Shown: piece after piece, positions 41,586 through 51,400 of the stretch
How the letters are laid out: the number at the start of each line of letters is the position of its first letter
How positions within the stretch are numbered: position 1 is the stretch's first letter
Source: Mucilaginibacter paludis DSM 18603
GTDB lineage: Bacteria; Bacteroidota; Bacteroidia; Sphingobacteriales; Sphingobacteriaceae
Reading direction: 5' to 3'
Assembly: GCF_000166195.2 (NCBI RefSeq)
Contig: NZ_CM001403.1
Span: 6,342,432-6,406,431 of the forward strand
DNA length: 64,000 bases
Translations under genes and position numbers: made by a program
Notes under the pieces: generated by a model
The model's database searches: none
Seen by the model: the letters and a program-made list of their open reading frames with translations, nothing else
Told to the model about the DNA's origin: nothing

Positions 41586-43178
41586 ATGAAAAAATTACTA
41601 TTCTTAATGGTCGTAACGACTATGCTTTGGTCATGTAAACGTTCAACAGACGTTGTACCTTCTGACACTTTTAAAACCAATAACGACCTGACTAAATCCT
41701 TTCCTGGTGCAGATGGTGTAAATGATGTCCTGGGTTACGGATTGGATGTCACTGGCAACTTACAAGATATTAACAGTCAATCTAATGTTCCCATCATTGA
41801 CATGGCTCGATTCGTCAATGATTATCCCAACGGAATTGACAAAAACAACACTACTGCAGGTACAGACGTTAGCTTTGCCGGTGCTACAGTACTGGAATAT
41901 TTGCAAGATATTTCTACTAATCAGGGATATGGCATTAGCGGTAGCTTTGGGGCTACTACAGCCACCTCGGATAATAAAAATCCAGTATCCTTTACCGGAA
42001 GCGTAAGTAAAAACACATCCGACGAAAATAAAAATGGCTACTCAAGCAGATATTCGTATGCAACATACGAATCTATACAAAGAATTAGAAGGTTGCAGTT
42101 TACCAGTGATATTTCTCAATCTTTGCTAATGTCATATCTAACGCCGCAATTTCAAACTGATATAGCTAACATGGGGGCTGATGACCTAATTGCCAAATAC
42201 AGGACACATGTATTGTTAGGCATTGATATAGGTGGGATTCTTAAGTTTGATTACAGCGGTTCTGATTACAATACAACTGATTACTCTAAAAAAACATCAG
42301 ATATAAAGGTAGGATTAGGGGTTAGTGTACTTAACATCATCGGTGTTAATCTTAACTATAACAGGAATTCAAGTGAGATAACTCAAATAACAAATTCAAC
42401 TGCTGATAGAGAATACAAGGTAAACTTTTATGGAGGCTCAAACGCAGGCACAACTATATCAATTGATAAGGATGGCAATCCTAGTCAAGCTATAAACCTT
42501 GGTGCCTGGCAACAAAGCATTACTCCTTACAATGCTGCATTAATTGGTGTAGTAAAAGCTGTGTATATTTACGATTTTATTGCTGACCCGAATAAAAAGG
42601 CCCAAGTTAAGGCTGCGGTTGAACAATATATTCAAAGTAAGCAGCCAACAATAATTACACAAATTGCGCAAGGTAGCGGCATTCCCACATATTGGGCTTC
42701 AAGGTCTATATTTTTGTCTGGCGTAATGCCCGCTGATGCTATACACACGAGCGATCAGCCCATACTATCATCAGACGGAATAAACACAATATATTCACAA
42801 AACCGTGCTTATAGATTCGTTTTACAAGGTGACGGAAACTTGGTTTTGTACAATTCCGCTAACGTAGGCTTGTGGGACAGCAGAACCAATAGAAGCTCAT
42901 CCGGTTGGACATATAGATTATATTACGCACTTGATGGCAACATTATACTAAGAAAAGTATCAAGTACAGGTGCTGAAGCCGACATTTGGGCATCTTACAC
43001 AGAAGCCCCTGTTGGAACTGGCGGGACTGAGAACGCGCGCCGGGCATATATGTGGGTTCAAAATGACGGAAATGTAGCCTTATATTATAACGGCTTGAAT
43101 AATGGTCAGTACTCGTTAGAATATTCAACAGCTACTGATGGTGGGAGAAAAAGTAGCAGACCGGGAAGCTTTAAGTAG
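41586..43178 (+). CDS. MACPF pore-forming lipoprotein with C-terminal bulb-type mannose-lectin domain
   Basis: 530 residues. Lipoprotein signal with Cys17 (MLWSC). Residues ~45-350 fit a MACPF domain: the signature YRTHVLLGIDIGG is at 205-217, preceded by a Ser/Thr/Gly-rich strand-forming segment that would be the first membrane hairpin. Residues ~380-520 form a B-lectin domain with QGDGNLVLY (414-422) and QNDGNVALY (492-500), two QxDxNxVxY-type sugar sites, and a degenerate middle repeat ALDGNIIL near 448. MACPF lipoproteins of gut Bacteroides (BSAP group) kill related strains. A lectin half would give glycan targeting. No immunity gene is adjacent. Confidence 0.82.
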   Translation: MKKLLFLMVVTTMLWSCKRSTDVVPSDTFKTNNDLTKSFPGADGVNDVLGYGLDVTGNLQDINSQSNVPIIDMARFVNDYPNGIDKNNTTAGTDVSFAGATVLEYLQDISTNQGYGISGSFGATTATSDNKNPVSFTGSVSKNTSDENKNGYSSRYSYATYESIQRIRRLQFTSDISQSLLMSYLTPQFQTDIANMGADDLIAKYRTHVLLGIDIGGILKFDYSGSDYNTTDYSKKTSDIKVGLGVSVLNIIGVNLNYNRNSSEITQITNSTADREYKVNFYGGSNAGTTISIDKDGNPSQAINLGAWQQSITPYNAALIGVVKAVYIYDFIADPNKKAQVKAAVEQYIQSKQPTIITQIAQGSGIPTYWASRSIFLSGVMPADAIHTSDQPILSSDGINTIYSQNRAYRFVLQGDGNLVLYNSANVGLWDSRTNRSSSGWTYRLYYALDGNIILRKVSSTGAEADIWASYTEAPVGTGGTENARRAYMWVQNDGNVALYYNGLNNGQYSLEYSTATDGGRKSSRPGSFK

Positions 43179-43287
43179 TATCGGTAGTTGGCGTGTTCTT
43201 CTGTTGAAGGACATAGTTGAAATTTAAGGTCAAAAAAAAGAGGCTGTCTCAATGGTGTGACCCCAAAAAGTTGGACAGTTTACAAAA

Positions 43288-44082
43288 TTAAGTTTTTTGT
43301 ACGAGAGCTCGGTATTCCACCGGGCTCTTTCCATTTAACCTGTTTTTTATTCTTTCATTGTTATAGTAATGAATGTATTCTTTTAACGAAGTTATAAATT
43401 CTTCCGCAGTTTCAAAGCTCTGTTTGTACAGTAATTCTGTCTTTAAGATCCCAAAGAAGCTTTCGGCCAAGGCATTATCCAAGCAGTTTCCCTTTCTGGA
43501 CATGCTTTGAATAATTCCATGTTTTTCCAAAGCCTTTCTATATCCATAATGTTGATATTGCCACCCTTGGTCAGAGTGAAAAATAAGTCCCCTTATATCT
43601 TTCACTTTATCAAAAGCCTCATATAACATTTCATCTATCATCTGCATATTTGGAGATTTTGAAATACTATAAGAAATGACTTCCCCGTTGAACATGTCAA
43701 TTATAGGAGATAAATAGATCTTCTCCCCTTTAATGTTCATCTGAGTGACATCCGTAGCCCATTTCTGATTAGGCAGATTTGCCTCAAAATCCCTTTCAAG
43801 TACATTAGGGGCAATTTTACCAACCTCACCTTTGTATGAGCGATAACTTACTTTCCTGATATTGCATTTTAGGCCTAATGTTCCCATCAATTTTTGGACA
43901 GTCTTGTGATTTATGCTATAACCCCGGTTCTTCATTTCGGCGGTGACCCGCCGATAACCATATCTGCCTTTATGCAAGTGGTATATACTTGCGATCTCTT
44001 CTTTTTCATGCTTGTATTTATCATCATTTAGGCGCTTGCGATGATAATAAAATACAGAACGAGCCATCTGTTTGCAATCCAA
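43288..44082 (-). CDS. IS3-family transposase OrfB (integrase catalytic domain)
   Basis: 264 residues as an independent frame. HTH_21-like N-terminus (HKGRYGYRRVTAEMKNRGY). The DDE core shows Asp in WATDVTQM, Asp in HSDQGWQY and Glu in ALAESFFGILKTE, with a final SPVEYR. The frame stays open upstream of the ATG to about 44130, where it overlaps the end of OrfA. GGGCAAAAGCC (44122-44132) is a plausible slip site, so the active transposase is probably an OrfA-OrfB fusion made by -1 frameshifting. Confidence 0.92.
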   Translation of the reverse strand: MDCKQMARSVFYYHRKRLNDDKYKHEKEEIASIYHLHKGRYGYRRVTAEMKNRGYSINHKTVQKLMGTLGLKCNIRKVSYRSYKGEVGKIAPNVLERDFEANLPNQKWATDVTQMNIKGEKIYLSPIIDMFNGEVISYSISKSPNMQMIDEMLYEAFDKVKDIRGLIFHSDQGWQYQHYGYRKALEKHGIIQSMSRKGNCLDNALAESFFGILKTELLYKQSFETAEEFITSLKEYIHYYNNERIKNRLNGKSPVEYRALVQKT

Positions 44083-44108
44083 TAGAATTGAAACATCATG
44101 TTCGGGCC

Positions 44109-44630
44109 TTAGTTCTTCGATGGCTTTTGCCCACTCATGCGTTCGCGGGCTTCTTTTTCCTTGACTAAGGCCGTGACTTTTTTTAATAGTGCGTTCTCCG
44201 CCCGCAAACGGCTATTTTCCGCCTGGAGCTTCTCTACTTCTGTTTCAGGTTCAAGCTTCTTTGATCTTCCCATGCATTTAGGTGGTCGTCCAGGATTCTT
44301 TTGCTGGTATAGTACTGCATATCCCTCAACCCGTACTGATCTTACCCAGCGCTCTAAAGCAGTCTTGCTTAATCTATATTCCAGAACAACCTGATTTAAA
44401 GGTACTTTTTTTTCTATGACAAGCCTTACAACTTCTTCTTTGAAATCAGGCGTGGGCTTGACGTTAGGTTGTTTGAGCAGCCCACTTTCGCCATAAAGAT
44501 CATATTTCCGAACCCATTCCAATATCATGCCTTCACGGATATGGCGTTCGCGGGATATCCGTAGAATCGGCTTTCCCTTTCTTACTTGAGAAACTACATC
44601 AAGTTTCTCTTCAAATGTGTGCTTTGACAT
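44109..44630 (-). CDS. IS3-family transposase OrfA (HTH protein)
   Basis: 173 residues. Two HTH-like segments (FEEKLDVVSQVRKGKPILRISRERHI and KVPLNQVVLEYRLSKTALERWV) bind the element ends. A C-terminal leucine-zipper-like coil (KLQAENSRLRAENALLKKVTAL) serves multimerisation. It is intact, so the element may still move. Confidence 0.9.
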   Translation of the reverse strand: MSKHTFEEKLDVVSQVRKGKPILRISRERHIREGMILEWVRKYDLYGESGLLKQPNVKPTPDFKEEVVRLVIEKKVPLNQVVLEYRLSKTALERWVRSVRVEGYAVLYQQKNPGRPPKCMGRSKKLEPETEVEKLQAENSRLRAENALLKKVTALVKEKEARERMSGQKPSKN

Positions 44631-44779
44631 AAATAATAAACCCCAAAAGTTTTTGTCTAACTTTTGGGGTTCACTTCACAAAAAGGCAGCCTCTTGTTAA
44701 AAAAAAACGGATGTTTTCAATTAAAAATTTTGTATATTCATTTGAATTTCAGATATTTAAGTATAAATAGTTATGATTT

Positions 44780-46315
44780 ATGGCATCCGGAAAACCAACT
44801 TTCAAGCCCTACTACCAATCCCAGGTCATGGCCATTCCGCCTACCTTAGATGAACTTGTAGCAAAAGGTCATCCTGTTCGTATTGTAAATGATATTGTTA
44901 ACAGGATCAATATACAGGGTCTTTTGGACGCTTATCATATTAAGGGCACCTCAAGCTACCACCCACAGATGTTGCTAAAAGTTTTGGTTTATGGCTATGT
45001 CAGCAACGTTTACAGCAGCAGAAAGCTGGAAACGGCCTGTAAAGAGAACATCAACTTGATGTGGCTGAGCGGAATGAGCTATCCAGACCACAATACCATT
45101 AACCGTTTTCGTGGTGTTCGCCTTAAGGACGCCCTGCGCAGCGTTTTCGAGGAAGTAGTAAAACTGTTAGCCGAAGAAGGCCTGTTAAGCATTGAAGAAG
45201 TCTATACCGATGGCACCAAGATAGAGGCCAATGCCAACAGATACACTTTTGTATGGAAAAAGGCGATCCAGACCAATAAGGAAAAGATGAAAAAAGCGCT
45301 GGGTGAAATCTGGGAATATGCTCAAAGTATAGCCAAAGCCGAAGATAACCTCCCTGAACCACCGGATTTTACGGATATCAGCCCAAAAAGGGTACAGGAT
45401 ACGGTGGATACGCTCAACGCGGTACTGGCCGAGAAGCCCCATACCAGTAAAAAGATGAAGGCAAAGCTGAAATATGTAAGCAGGGAATACCCCAAGAAAA
45501 TAGCCGAATATGAACGCAAAGAGGCCATTCTGGGCAATCGAAACAGCTTCAGCAAGACCGATACCGATGCAACCTTCATGCGGATGAAGGAAGACCACAT
45601 GCAGAACGGACAGCTTAAAGCAGGCTACAACGTTCAGATCTCCACATCCAACCAGTTCATCGTCAATTACACCATCCACCCGAACCCCACCGACACCACG
45701 ACATTACAAGCGCATTTAGAGCAACACAAGGCCAGTTATGGTAAAACCCTGGAAACTATTACTGCAGATGCCGGTTACGGAAGTGAAGAAAATTATGACC
45801 TGTTAGAAGCCCGGAATATTGAAGCCTATGTTAAATATGGGATGTTCGATAAACAGCAGAGCGAACATTACAATACCAAGCAGCCATTTAGTGCCGACAA
45901 ACTGTTCTATGATCCGGCCCAGGATTGCTACATCTGCCCGATGGGACAAAGAATGCACTATATCGGTGATGGAAAGCGAAAAACAAGTACCGGCTTTGAG
46001 CAGACCAGCAAAAGGTATCAGGCAAAGAATTGTTCTGGCTGTCCATTAAATGGGGCCTGCCATAAATCTCAGGGGAATAGAATTATAGAGGTTAACGAAA
46101 ATCTAAAGCGACATAAAGCAATAGCGTACGGACTGCTCAATAGTGAAAAGGGCATCGAAAAACGAAAGCAGCGATGTTATGATGTTGAACCAGTTTTCGG
46201 AAATATCAAACAGAACCACGGGTTCCGCCGCTTTATGCTCCGCGGCAAGGAAAAAGTGGCAATCGAATGGGGGTTATTGGCAATTGCACAAAACATCAGG
46301 AAAAAAGCAGCTTAA
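44780..46315 (+). CDS. IS1182-family transposase
   Basis: 511 residues, apparently full length. N-terminal transposase domain (YHPQMLLKVLVYGYVSNVYSSRKLETACKENINLMWLSG, PDHNTINRFR). DDE positions are Asp in VYTDGTKIEANANRY, Asp in ITADAGYGSEENYDLL and Glu in VEPVFGNIKQNHGFRRF. A Cys cluster lies near 370-430 (CYICPMGQ, CSGCPLNGACHKS). The gene itself is undamaged although the left end of the element is split by the IS3 insertion. Confidence 0.93.
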   Translation: MASGKPTFKPYYQSQVMAIPPTLDELVAKGHPVRIVNDIVNRINIQGLLDAYHIKGTSSYHPQMLLKVLVYGYVSNVYSSRKLETACKENINLMWLSGMSYPDHNTINRFRGVRLKDALRSVFEEVVKLLAEEGLLSIEEVYTDGTKIEANANRYTFVWKKAIQTNKEKMKKALGEIWEYAQSIAKAEDNLPEPPDFTDISPKRVQDTVDTLNAVLAEKPHTSKKMKAKLKYVSREYPKKIAEYERKEAILGNRNSFSKTDTDATFMRMKEDHMQNGQLKAGYNVQISTSNQFIVNYTIHPNPTDTTTLQAHLEQHKASYGKTLETITADAGYGSEENYDLLEARNIEAYVKYGMFDKQQSEHYNTKQPFSADKLFYDPAQDCYICPMGQRMHYIGDGKRKTSTGFEQTSKRYQAKNCSGCPLNGACHKSQGNRIIEVNENLKRHKAIAYGLLNSEKGIEKRKQRCYDVEPVFGNIKQNHGFRRFMLRGKEKVAIEWGLLAIAQNIRKKAA

Positions 46316-46479
46316 AAAAGCTGTTTTTGTGCCTCTTTTGAAAATAATCGGTTTAGAACAGCAAATTAAGACGGTACAGTCAAAGGATAATATAAAATCC
46401 AAAAAAACATAAAAAAGGCCATCTCAGTATTTTGAGACAGCCTCTTTTTTTAATGGATAATAGTAAATCTTCTGAAGAT

Positions 46480-46497
46480 TTCTGTATCGGCAAATAG
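46480..46497 (+). other. Right copy of the mnmE core (presumed attR)
   Basis: TTCTGTATCGGCAAATAG (46481-46498, extended left by one T) matches the mnmE terminus TTCTGTATCGGTAAATAA at 16 of 18 positions. It reads as Phe-Cys-Ile-Gly-Lys-stop, i.e. a synonymous copy of the MnmE end. It lies 29 bp outside the right end of the IS1182 element. Confidence 0.62.
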
Positions 46498-46600
46498 GCG
46501 TATTTCTCGATTATAATTCAACTAAGAGTTAATTTATAATTTCTTAACCTTTGATTAATATACATCGTATTGGATAAAGTTAATTTTGTCGCATATTAAA

Positions 46601-47197
46601 ATGGCAGAGAACTTTAAGGCGTTAGACGATGATAAATTGGTTTATGAATACCGAAATGGTAACATAACCGCCTTTAATGTACTCTTTGAACGCTACTTTA
46701 ATCAGCTTTATCAGTATGCTTTCCGACAAACTCAAAATTCAGAACTCTCTGAAGAATTAGTTATGGATCTGATGTTGTGGTTATGGACTAAACGGGAAAC
46801 CATCGATGTAACCGGAGATATGTCATCCTATCTTTTTAAAGCCATCAAAAATGCCCTATTTAATCATGTGAGGAAAAAAGCAATTAAATCAGTTTCTATT
46901 GAACTCCATGATAATGATCGTCGTTTTGTTGATACTGCGGCCGATCAAACGTTAGCAGTTAAAGAATTAAGGGAACAATATCATCTTCAAATAGAGCGTC
47001 TTTCACCTCAGCGAAGGCTCGTTTTTAATTTAAGCAGGGAAGAGAACCTGACCTATCCTCAAATAGCCAAACAATTAAATCTCTCCGTTAAAACGGTAGA
47101 AAACCATATTAGTTCATCCCTGCGTTCAATACGTAAGAACCTGGCCCACTATGCAGATTTGGGTGTAGTACTCCTTGTTATTAAATTGATAAAATAA
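46601..47197 (+). CDS. ECF RNA polymerase sigma factor
   Basis: 198 residues from the ATG at 46601; the frame opens at a TTG 15 nt earlier. Region 2: FNVLFERYFNQLYQYAFRQTQNSELSEELVMDLMLWLW. Region 4: LSPQRRLVFNLSREENLTYPQIAKQLNLSVKTVENHISSSL. It belongs to the same family as the 29531-30136 gene but is clearly divergent. It starts a plus-strand signalling locus. TAATTTTG at 46581-46588 fits a -7 box but would leave a leader of only a few bases. Confidence 0.9.
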   Translation: MAENFKALDDDKLVYEYRNGNITAFNVLFERYFNQLYQYAFRQTQNSELSEELVMDLMLWLWTKRETIDVTGDMSSYLFKAIKNALFNHVRKKAIKSVSIELHDNDRRFVDTAADQTLAVKELREQYHLQIERLSPQRRLVFNLSREENLTYPQIAKQLNLSVKTVENHISSSLRSIRKNLAHYADLGVVLLVIKLIK

Positions 47198-47288
47198 TCA
47201 ACTGATTTTCAGTAAATTGTAAGTTTGTTTCAATTTGCATTAAGGGTATCGCCTCAAATATGTGCTTTGTATATTGAATACGCACATC

Positions 47289-48278
47289 ATGAACGATCAG
47301 GAAGTCGATAAGGAATTAATTTCAAGATATCTTAAGGGACAATGTACACCGGCCGAAGGGGAGTTTGTACAAGACTTTTTGAAGGATCCCGATTCCCGGA
47401 AGTTATTTGATGAGGTTTTTAATGAAGACAGTTTAAGAGGAGAGGAGTCAACCCCTGAACAAATGTCGGAATGGAAGGCTAAATTCAACATCCGCTTACA
47501 GGAAACCGACGAACCGGTTCAGGTCCGTCCGATCAGGAAATACAATTTTCTAAAATACGCCGCAGTGTGGGCCGTGATGGTGCTCAGCGCGGGCGCTATC
47601 TTGATTAGTAAAATTAAGGCTAAAAAACCAACCATCAGCCCGGCGTACGAGGTAGTAAGCACAAAAAACGGTCAGATTACAAAAATAACATTAACTGATG
47701 GCAGCGTAATCATCTTAAACGCTTCCAGCCGGCTTAAATACCCCACTGCATTTAATGCTAAGGCAAGAGAAGTATTTTTAGATGGGGAAGGATTTTTTGA
47801 AGTTGTACATGATGCAAAACATCCGTTTATAGTTCACGCTACGCATTTTAATGTACAGGTATTAGGAACCTCTTTTAACATCAGGTCGTATTTTAGTGAT
47901 AAATACGTATCCGTGGCGGTCGCTACCGGAAAAGTTGGCGTATTAACTCATGGTTATCCAACGCATTTTCTTACACCTGGCGAACAGCTTACGTTCAATA
48001 GTGTAACGCAAAAAATGACTAACTCGGTCATTCCCATAGCAAATATATTCGCCTGGCAAACGGGTATGATTATCGCAAAAAATGAAACGCTTGAGACTAT
48101 AATGCCACAAATTGAAAGGTGGTACGGTGTAAAGGTGATTTTTAAGAATCCTGAAGCCAGGAAGATCCGGTTGAGCCTTAAGCAAAAATACGACACGCTT
48201 CAAAACATCATGAAAACACTTTCTATAGCGGGCGAATTTCACTATCGGGTTGAAAATAAGGAAGTAATTGTGTGGTAG
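47289..48278 (+). CDS. FecR family anti-sigma factor
   Basis: 329 residues from the ATG at 47289 (MNDQEVDKELISRYLKGQCTPAEGEFVQDFL). One membrane helix lies near 82-102 (YAAVWAVMVLSAGAILISK). The periplasmic FecR domain has LTDGSVIILNASSRLKYPTAFNAKAREVFLDGEGFFEV and HFNVQVLGTSFNI, with a C-terminal DUF4974-like MPQIERWYGVKVIF. It controls the sigma factor encoded 91 nt upstream. Confidence 0.9.
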   Translation: MNDQEVDKELISRYLKGQCTPAEGEFVQDFLKDPDSRKLFDEVFNEDSLRGEESTPEQMSEWKAKFNIRLQETDEPVQVRPIRKYNFLKYAAVWAVMVLSAGAILISKIKAKKPTISPAYEVVSTKNGQITKITLTDGSVIILNASSRLKYPTAFNAKAREVFLDGEGFFEVVHDAKHPFIVHATHFNVQVLGTSFNIRSYFSDKYVSVAVATGKVGVLTHGYPTHFLTPGEQLTFNSVTQKMTNSVIPIANIFAWQTGMIIAKNETLETIMPQIERWYGVKVIFKNPEARKIRLSLKQKYDTLQNIMKTLSIAGEFHYRVENKEVIVW

Positions 48279-48373
48279 AATCCATGCTGATATTTTAAAT
48301 AATCAACAATTAATCAAACAGGAGATATATGAATTAATCAAGTACTAACCTTTTTATAAAGGGTCATAAGTAA

Positions 48374-48403
48374 GAAGCGGAAGAATCTCACCTCCTCCGC
48401 TTC
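48374..48403 (+). promoter_or_regulatory. Hairpin in the leader between FecR and the TonB receptor
   Basis: GAAGCGGA (48374-48381) pairs with TCCGCTTC (48396-48403), 14-nt loop, no T run. It may be an mRNA stability or processing element, or a weak attenuator ahead of the receptor. Confidence 0.35.
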
Positions 48404-48454
48404 AGTAAGCTTCATGATCCATCGGAGTTCACCCAATAATCATTAAAAAAAGCT

Positions 48455-51400
48455 ATGCACAATTCTACAAAAAGAAGTGTAATTAAACTATTATTTATTA
48501 TGGCCAGATTCACATTTCTGGTACTCGTCGTCAGCCTGACTCTTACCGGGATGCTTTTAGCATCAACTGTAAAGTCGCAAAATTTGGATAACGTTAAAGT
48601 TTCGCTTCATTTTAATGAAGCTGGCCTTGATAAAGTATTGAGCAGCATTGAGCAGCAATCGGGCTTTACCTTTACCTATGCCCCTAAATTACTTACTGTT
48701 CCCGTAACAATCGATGTAAAAGAAGCATCCATGAGAGAAGTTTTGAAATTGCTTTCTCAGAATCAAAAGCTTCAATTTACACAGGTCAATTGGACGTTAA
48801 CCGTTAATAAAATACCGCCACCGGTAATAGGTTTTATCGAAGGGGTAGTTATTGACGCCAAAACCAAAGAAACATTAATAGGCGCAACGATTTCTGTTTC
48901 AGGCACCACTAACGGTACACAAACCGATATTAACGGGCATTTTAAATTATCCGTTAATGAAGGGAATTATGACCTGGACGTTAAATATATCGGCTATGTA
49001 ACCAAACATATTAAAGGTATTCAAATTAAAGGTAAGCAGGTAACATTGCTAAATCTTACTTTAGAGGCCTCATCAAACGCGCTGTCTGAGGTGGTCATAC
49101 AAGCCAGAAGGCGGCTGATCTCGGAAGCCGCTGTGTTAAACGAGCGCAAGAAGTCGGCTACGGTCGAAGATTTGATCTCAACCAGGAACATCGAAAAAAC
49201 CGCCTCAATAACTACTACGCAGGCGTTGCAACGGGTATCTGGTGTAACGGTTACCAATGATAAATACGTTTCCATTCGCGGTTTGGGAGACCGGAATGTT
49301 ATTGGTACAATCAACGGTGCCAGAATTACAAACGCCAACGCGGATAATAACAGCGTGCCTCTGGATCTAATTCCTGCTGGCTTGCTCGATAATATAGCCG
49401 TTTTTAAAACACTTACGCCTGATAAGCCGGCTGATGCAGCAGCCGGTATTGTGGAGTTGAGAACAAAATCGTTCCCGGATACTTTAACGTTAGTTGTATC
49501 GGCTCAAAATGGGTCTAATTCAACGGTAGGTTACGGCGGACAGATCAATTCTTTTTACAATTCCGATCTGGGCTTTCTTGGTCAAAACGTTCAGAAAAAA
49601 AATCTTTCTCAAGACTTTATTAACCTCGCTAACGAATTTCCCGGCCTTGCAGGCGCTAACGGTTACAGCTCTGGCGAAGCAATCCGCAGGTTTCTCTATA
49701 CCAGTGGTGCAAACGTATCCTCCTATCAGGAAGCTTTACATATCGATAAAATTCAAAAAAGCTTCGATCCGGTATTAACAACATCCTATAAAACAGCACA
49801 GCCTAATCAAACCTACAATTTAGCGTTTGGCAACAGCTATAAGTTTGGTAAACAAACCATAGGTATAGTAGCGGGGCTAAACTATTTTTACCGTACAGAA
49901 GAAAAGCGTAATACGCAGCTTAATAATTACAGCATCTACCAGGGAGTAGGTTTTAGGTATCCGTTCTCTATTCCGGCAACAAACACAGCAAATCATGTGG
50001 AATTGGAGCCACAACTAACGCAAACCGAAAACACGGGACTGGAGACACTTAATTACGGTGGCCTGTTCAGCATCGGTTACAGGCCGATGGAGGGGCAGGA
50101 AATTACCTTGAACTACATAGGTAATAAAGCCGCCGAAGCACAGGGTTCCAATTTATTTGGTGAATTTCCAAGTTCGGGAACAATACGACCCGTACTTAAC
50201 CAGGTTAACAGTTTAAGGCAAGAGGAAAGAACACTCAACACCTACCAGGCAAGAGGTGCGCATAAACTGGGAAGTGGGCCTTATGCTACACAAATTGACT
50301 GGAACGCGAGTATAAGTAAAGGATTACAGAACGACCCGGACTACCGTTTTACGAGTGTGGTAATTGATAGCAACTACTATGATTACGTAAAACGGGCGCC
50401 TAAGCAAAATTTTTACGCATTTCTTACCGGTACCAGGGCTGCGATTGTGGCTGGCGGCCAGGTTTATGATCCGAATAACCGCGCCTATCGTACTTTGAAC
50501 GAAAGGAATCAGAATTACCAGGTAGACCTGTCACAACCTTTTAAAGCATTAAAGCAAAAACAATTGTTTAAAACAGGTTTTTACTATTTGAATAAACAAA
50601 GGGATTACCACGAAAATATACAAACGCTACCATCGTCGGCAGCGCTTTTTAATGCAGGCGGCGATTTGAACAAGATGATTTCGGCAGATCAGATTGGCTT
50701 GGAAAATGGCACCAGTACCAATTATGAAGGGGGCGGAAATCCAGCCGGCTTTGTCTATCAACTGGCTAAATCAACCAACAATTATTCAGGAAGTTCTGTG
50801 GCCAAGGCTGCTTACGGCATGCTTGATCTGCATATCACACCAAAGCTGAGGTTGGTAGGTGGTGTCCGCTTCGAAAAAACGGACATCCATGCTTTGATCG
50901 ATACGGCAGGTACTGTTGTTACAACCTCGGGGATATACAGTTCGACACTGACCCCGACCCCATATCGCCCTGACTTTAACCCAAACATCAACTACAAAAC
51001 CAGCTGGGTTCCGTATTATTCCGCAAACATGATCTATTCTCCTAAGGAGAATATCAATATACGCTTTGCGTATTCCAGTACGCTGGCCAGGCCAGAATTA
51101 CGGGAGCTTATACCTGTTACACAGTATGACCCATTTCAATTTGCCATTGTTACAGGTAACCCGAACCTGCAGAACCAGCGAACCAATAGTTTCGACTTGC
51201 GTACCGAATGGTTTAGCGGTAAAGGCGAAGTGATTTCTATCTCGGTTTATGATAAAACGATTCATAACCAACTAACCAAAGCATTCAGCAATGACTCCAC
51301 AGGAACACAAACCACAGGTTATAACTTCCCCCAGGTAAAATACTATAACGACACCGAAACCGGGCATGTAATGGGTATTGAACTGGAGGCCAGGAAAGAT

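Larger units (their letters stand above)
43257..44674 (-). mobile_element. IS3-family element (IS150-like ends) nested in the IS1182 left end
   Basis: The ends are GTGACCCCAAAAAGTTGGAC (43257) and, read from the right, GTGAACCCCAAAAGTTAGAC (44674), an imperfect inverted repeat of about 22 bp as in IS150-type elements. It contains two overlapping-frame genes on the minus strand. A short target duplication was not resolved. Confidence 0.82.
43232..46451. mobile_element. IS1182-family element interrupted by an IS3-family element
   Basis: The left end (A run then GAGGCTGTCTCAA, 43232-43252) is the exact complement of the right end (TTGAGACAGCCTC then T run, 46432-46451), about 20 bp. The left terminal part is cut at about 43257 and resumes at about 44675 (GGCAGCCTCTTG), with the IS3 element between. 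The transposase at 44780-46315 belongs to it. Native length would be about 1.8 kb. It lies between the MACPF gene and the att-like core at 46482. Confidence 0.8.
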
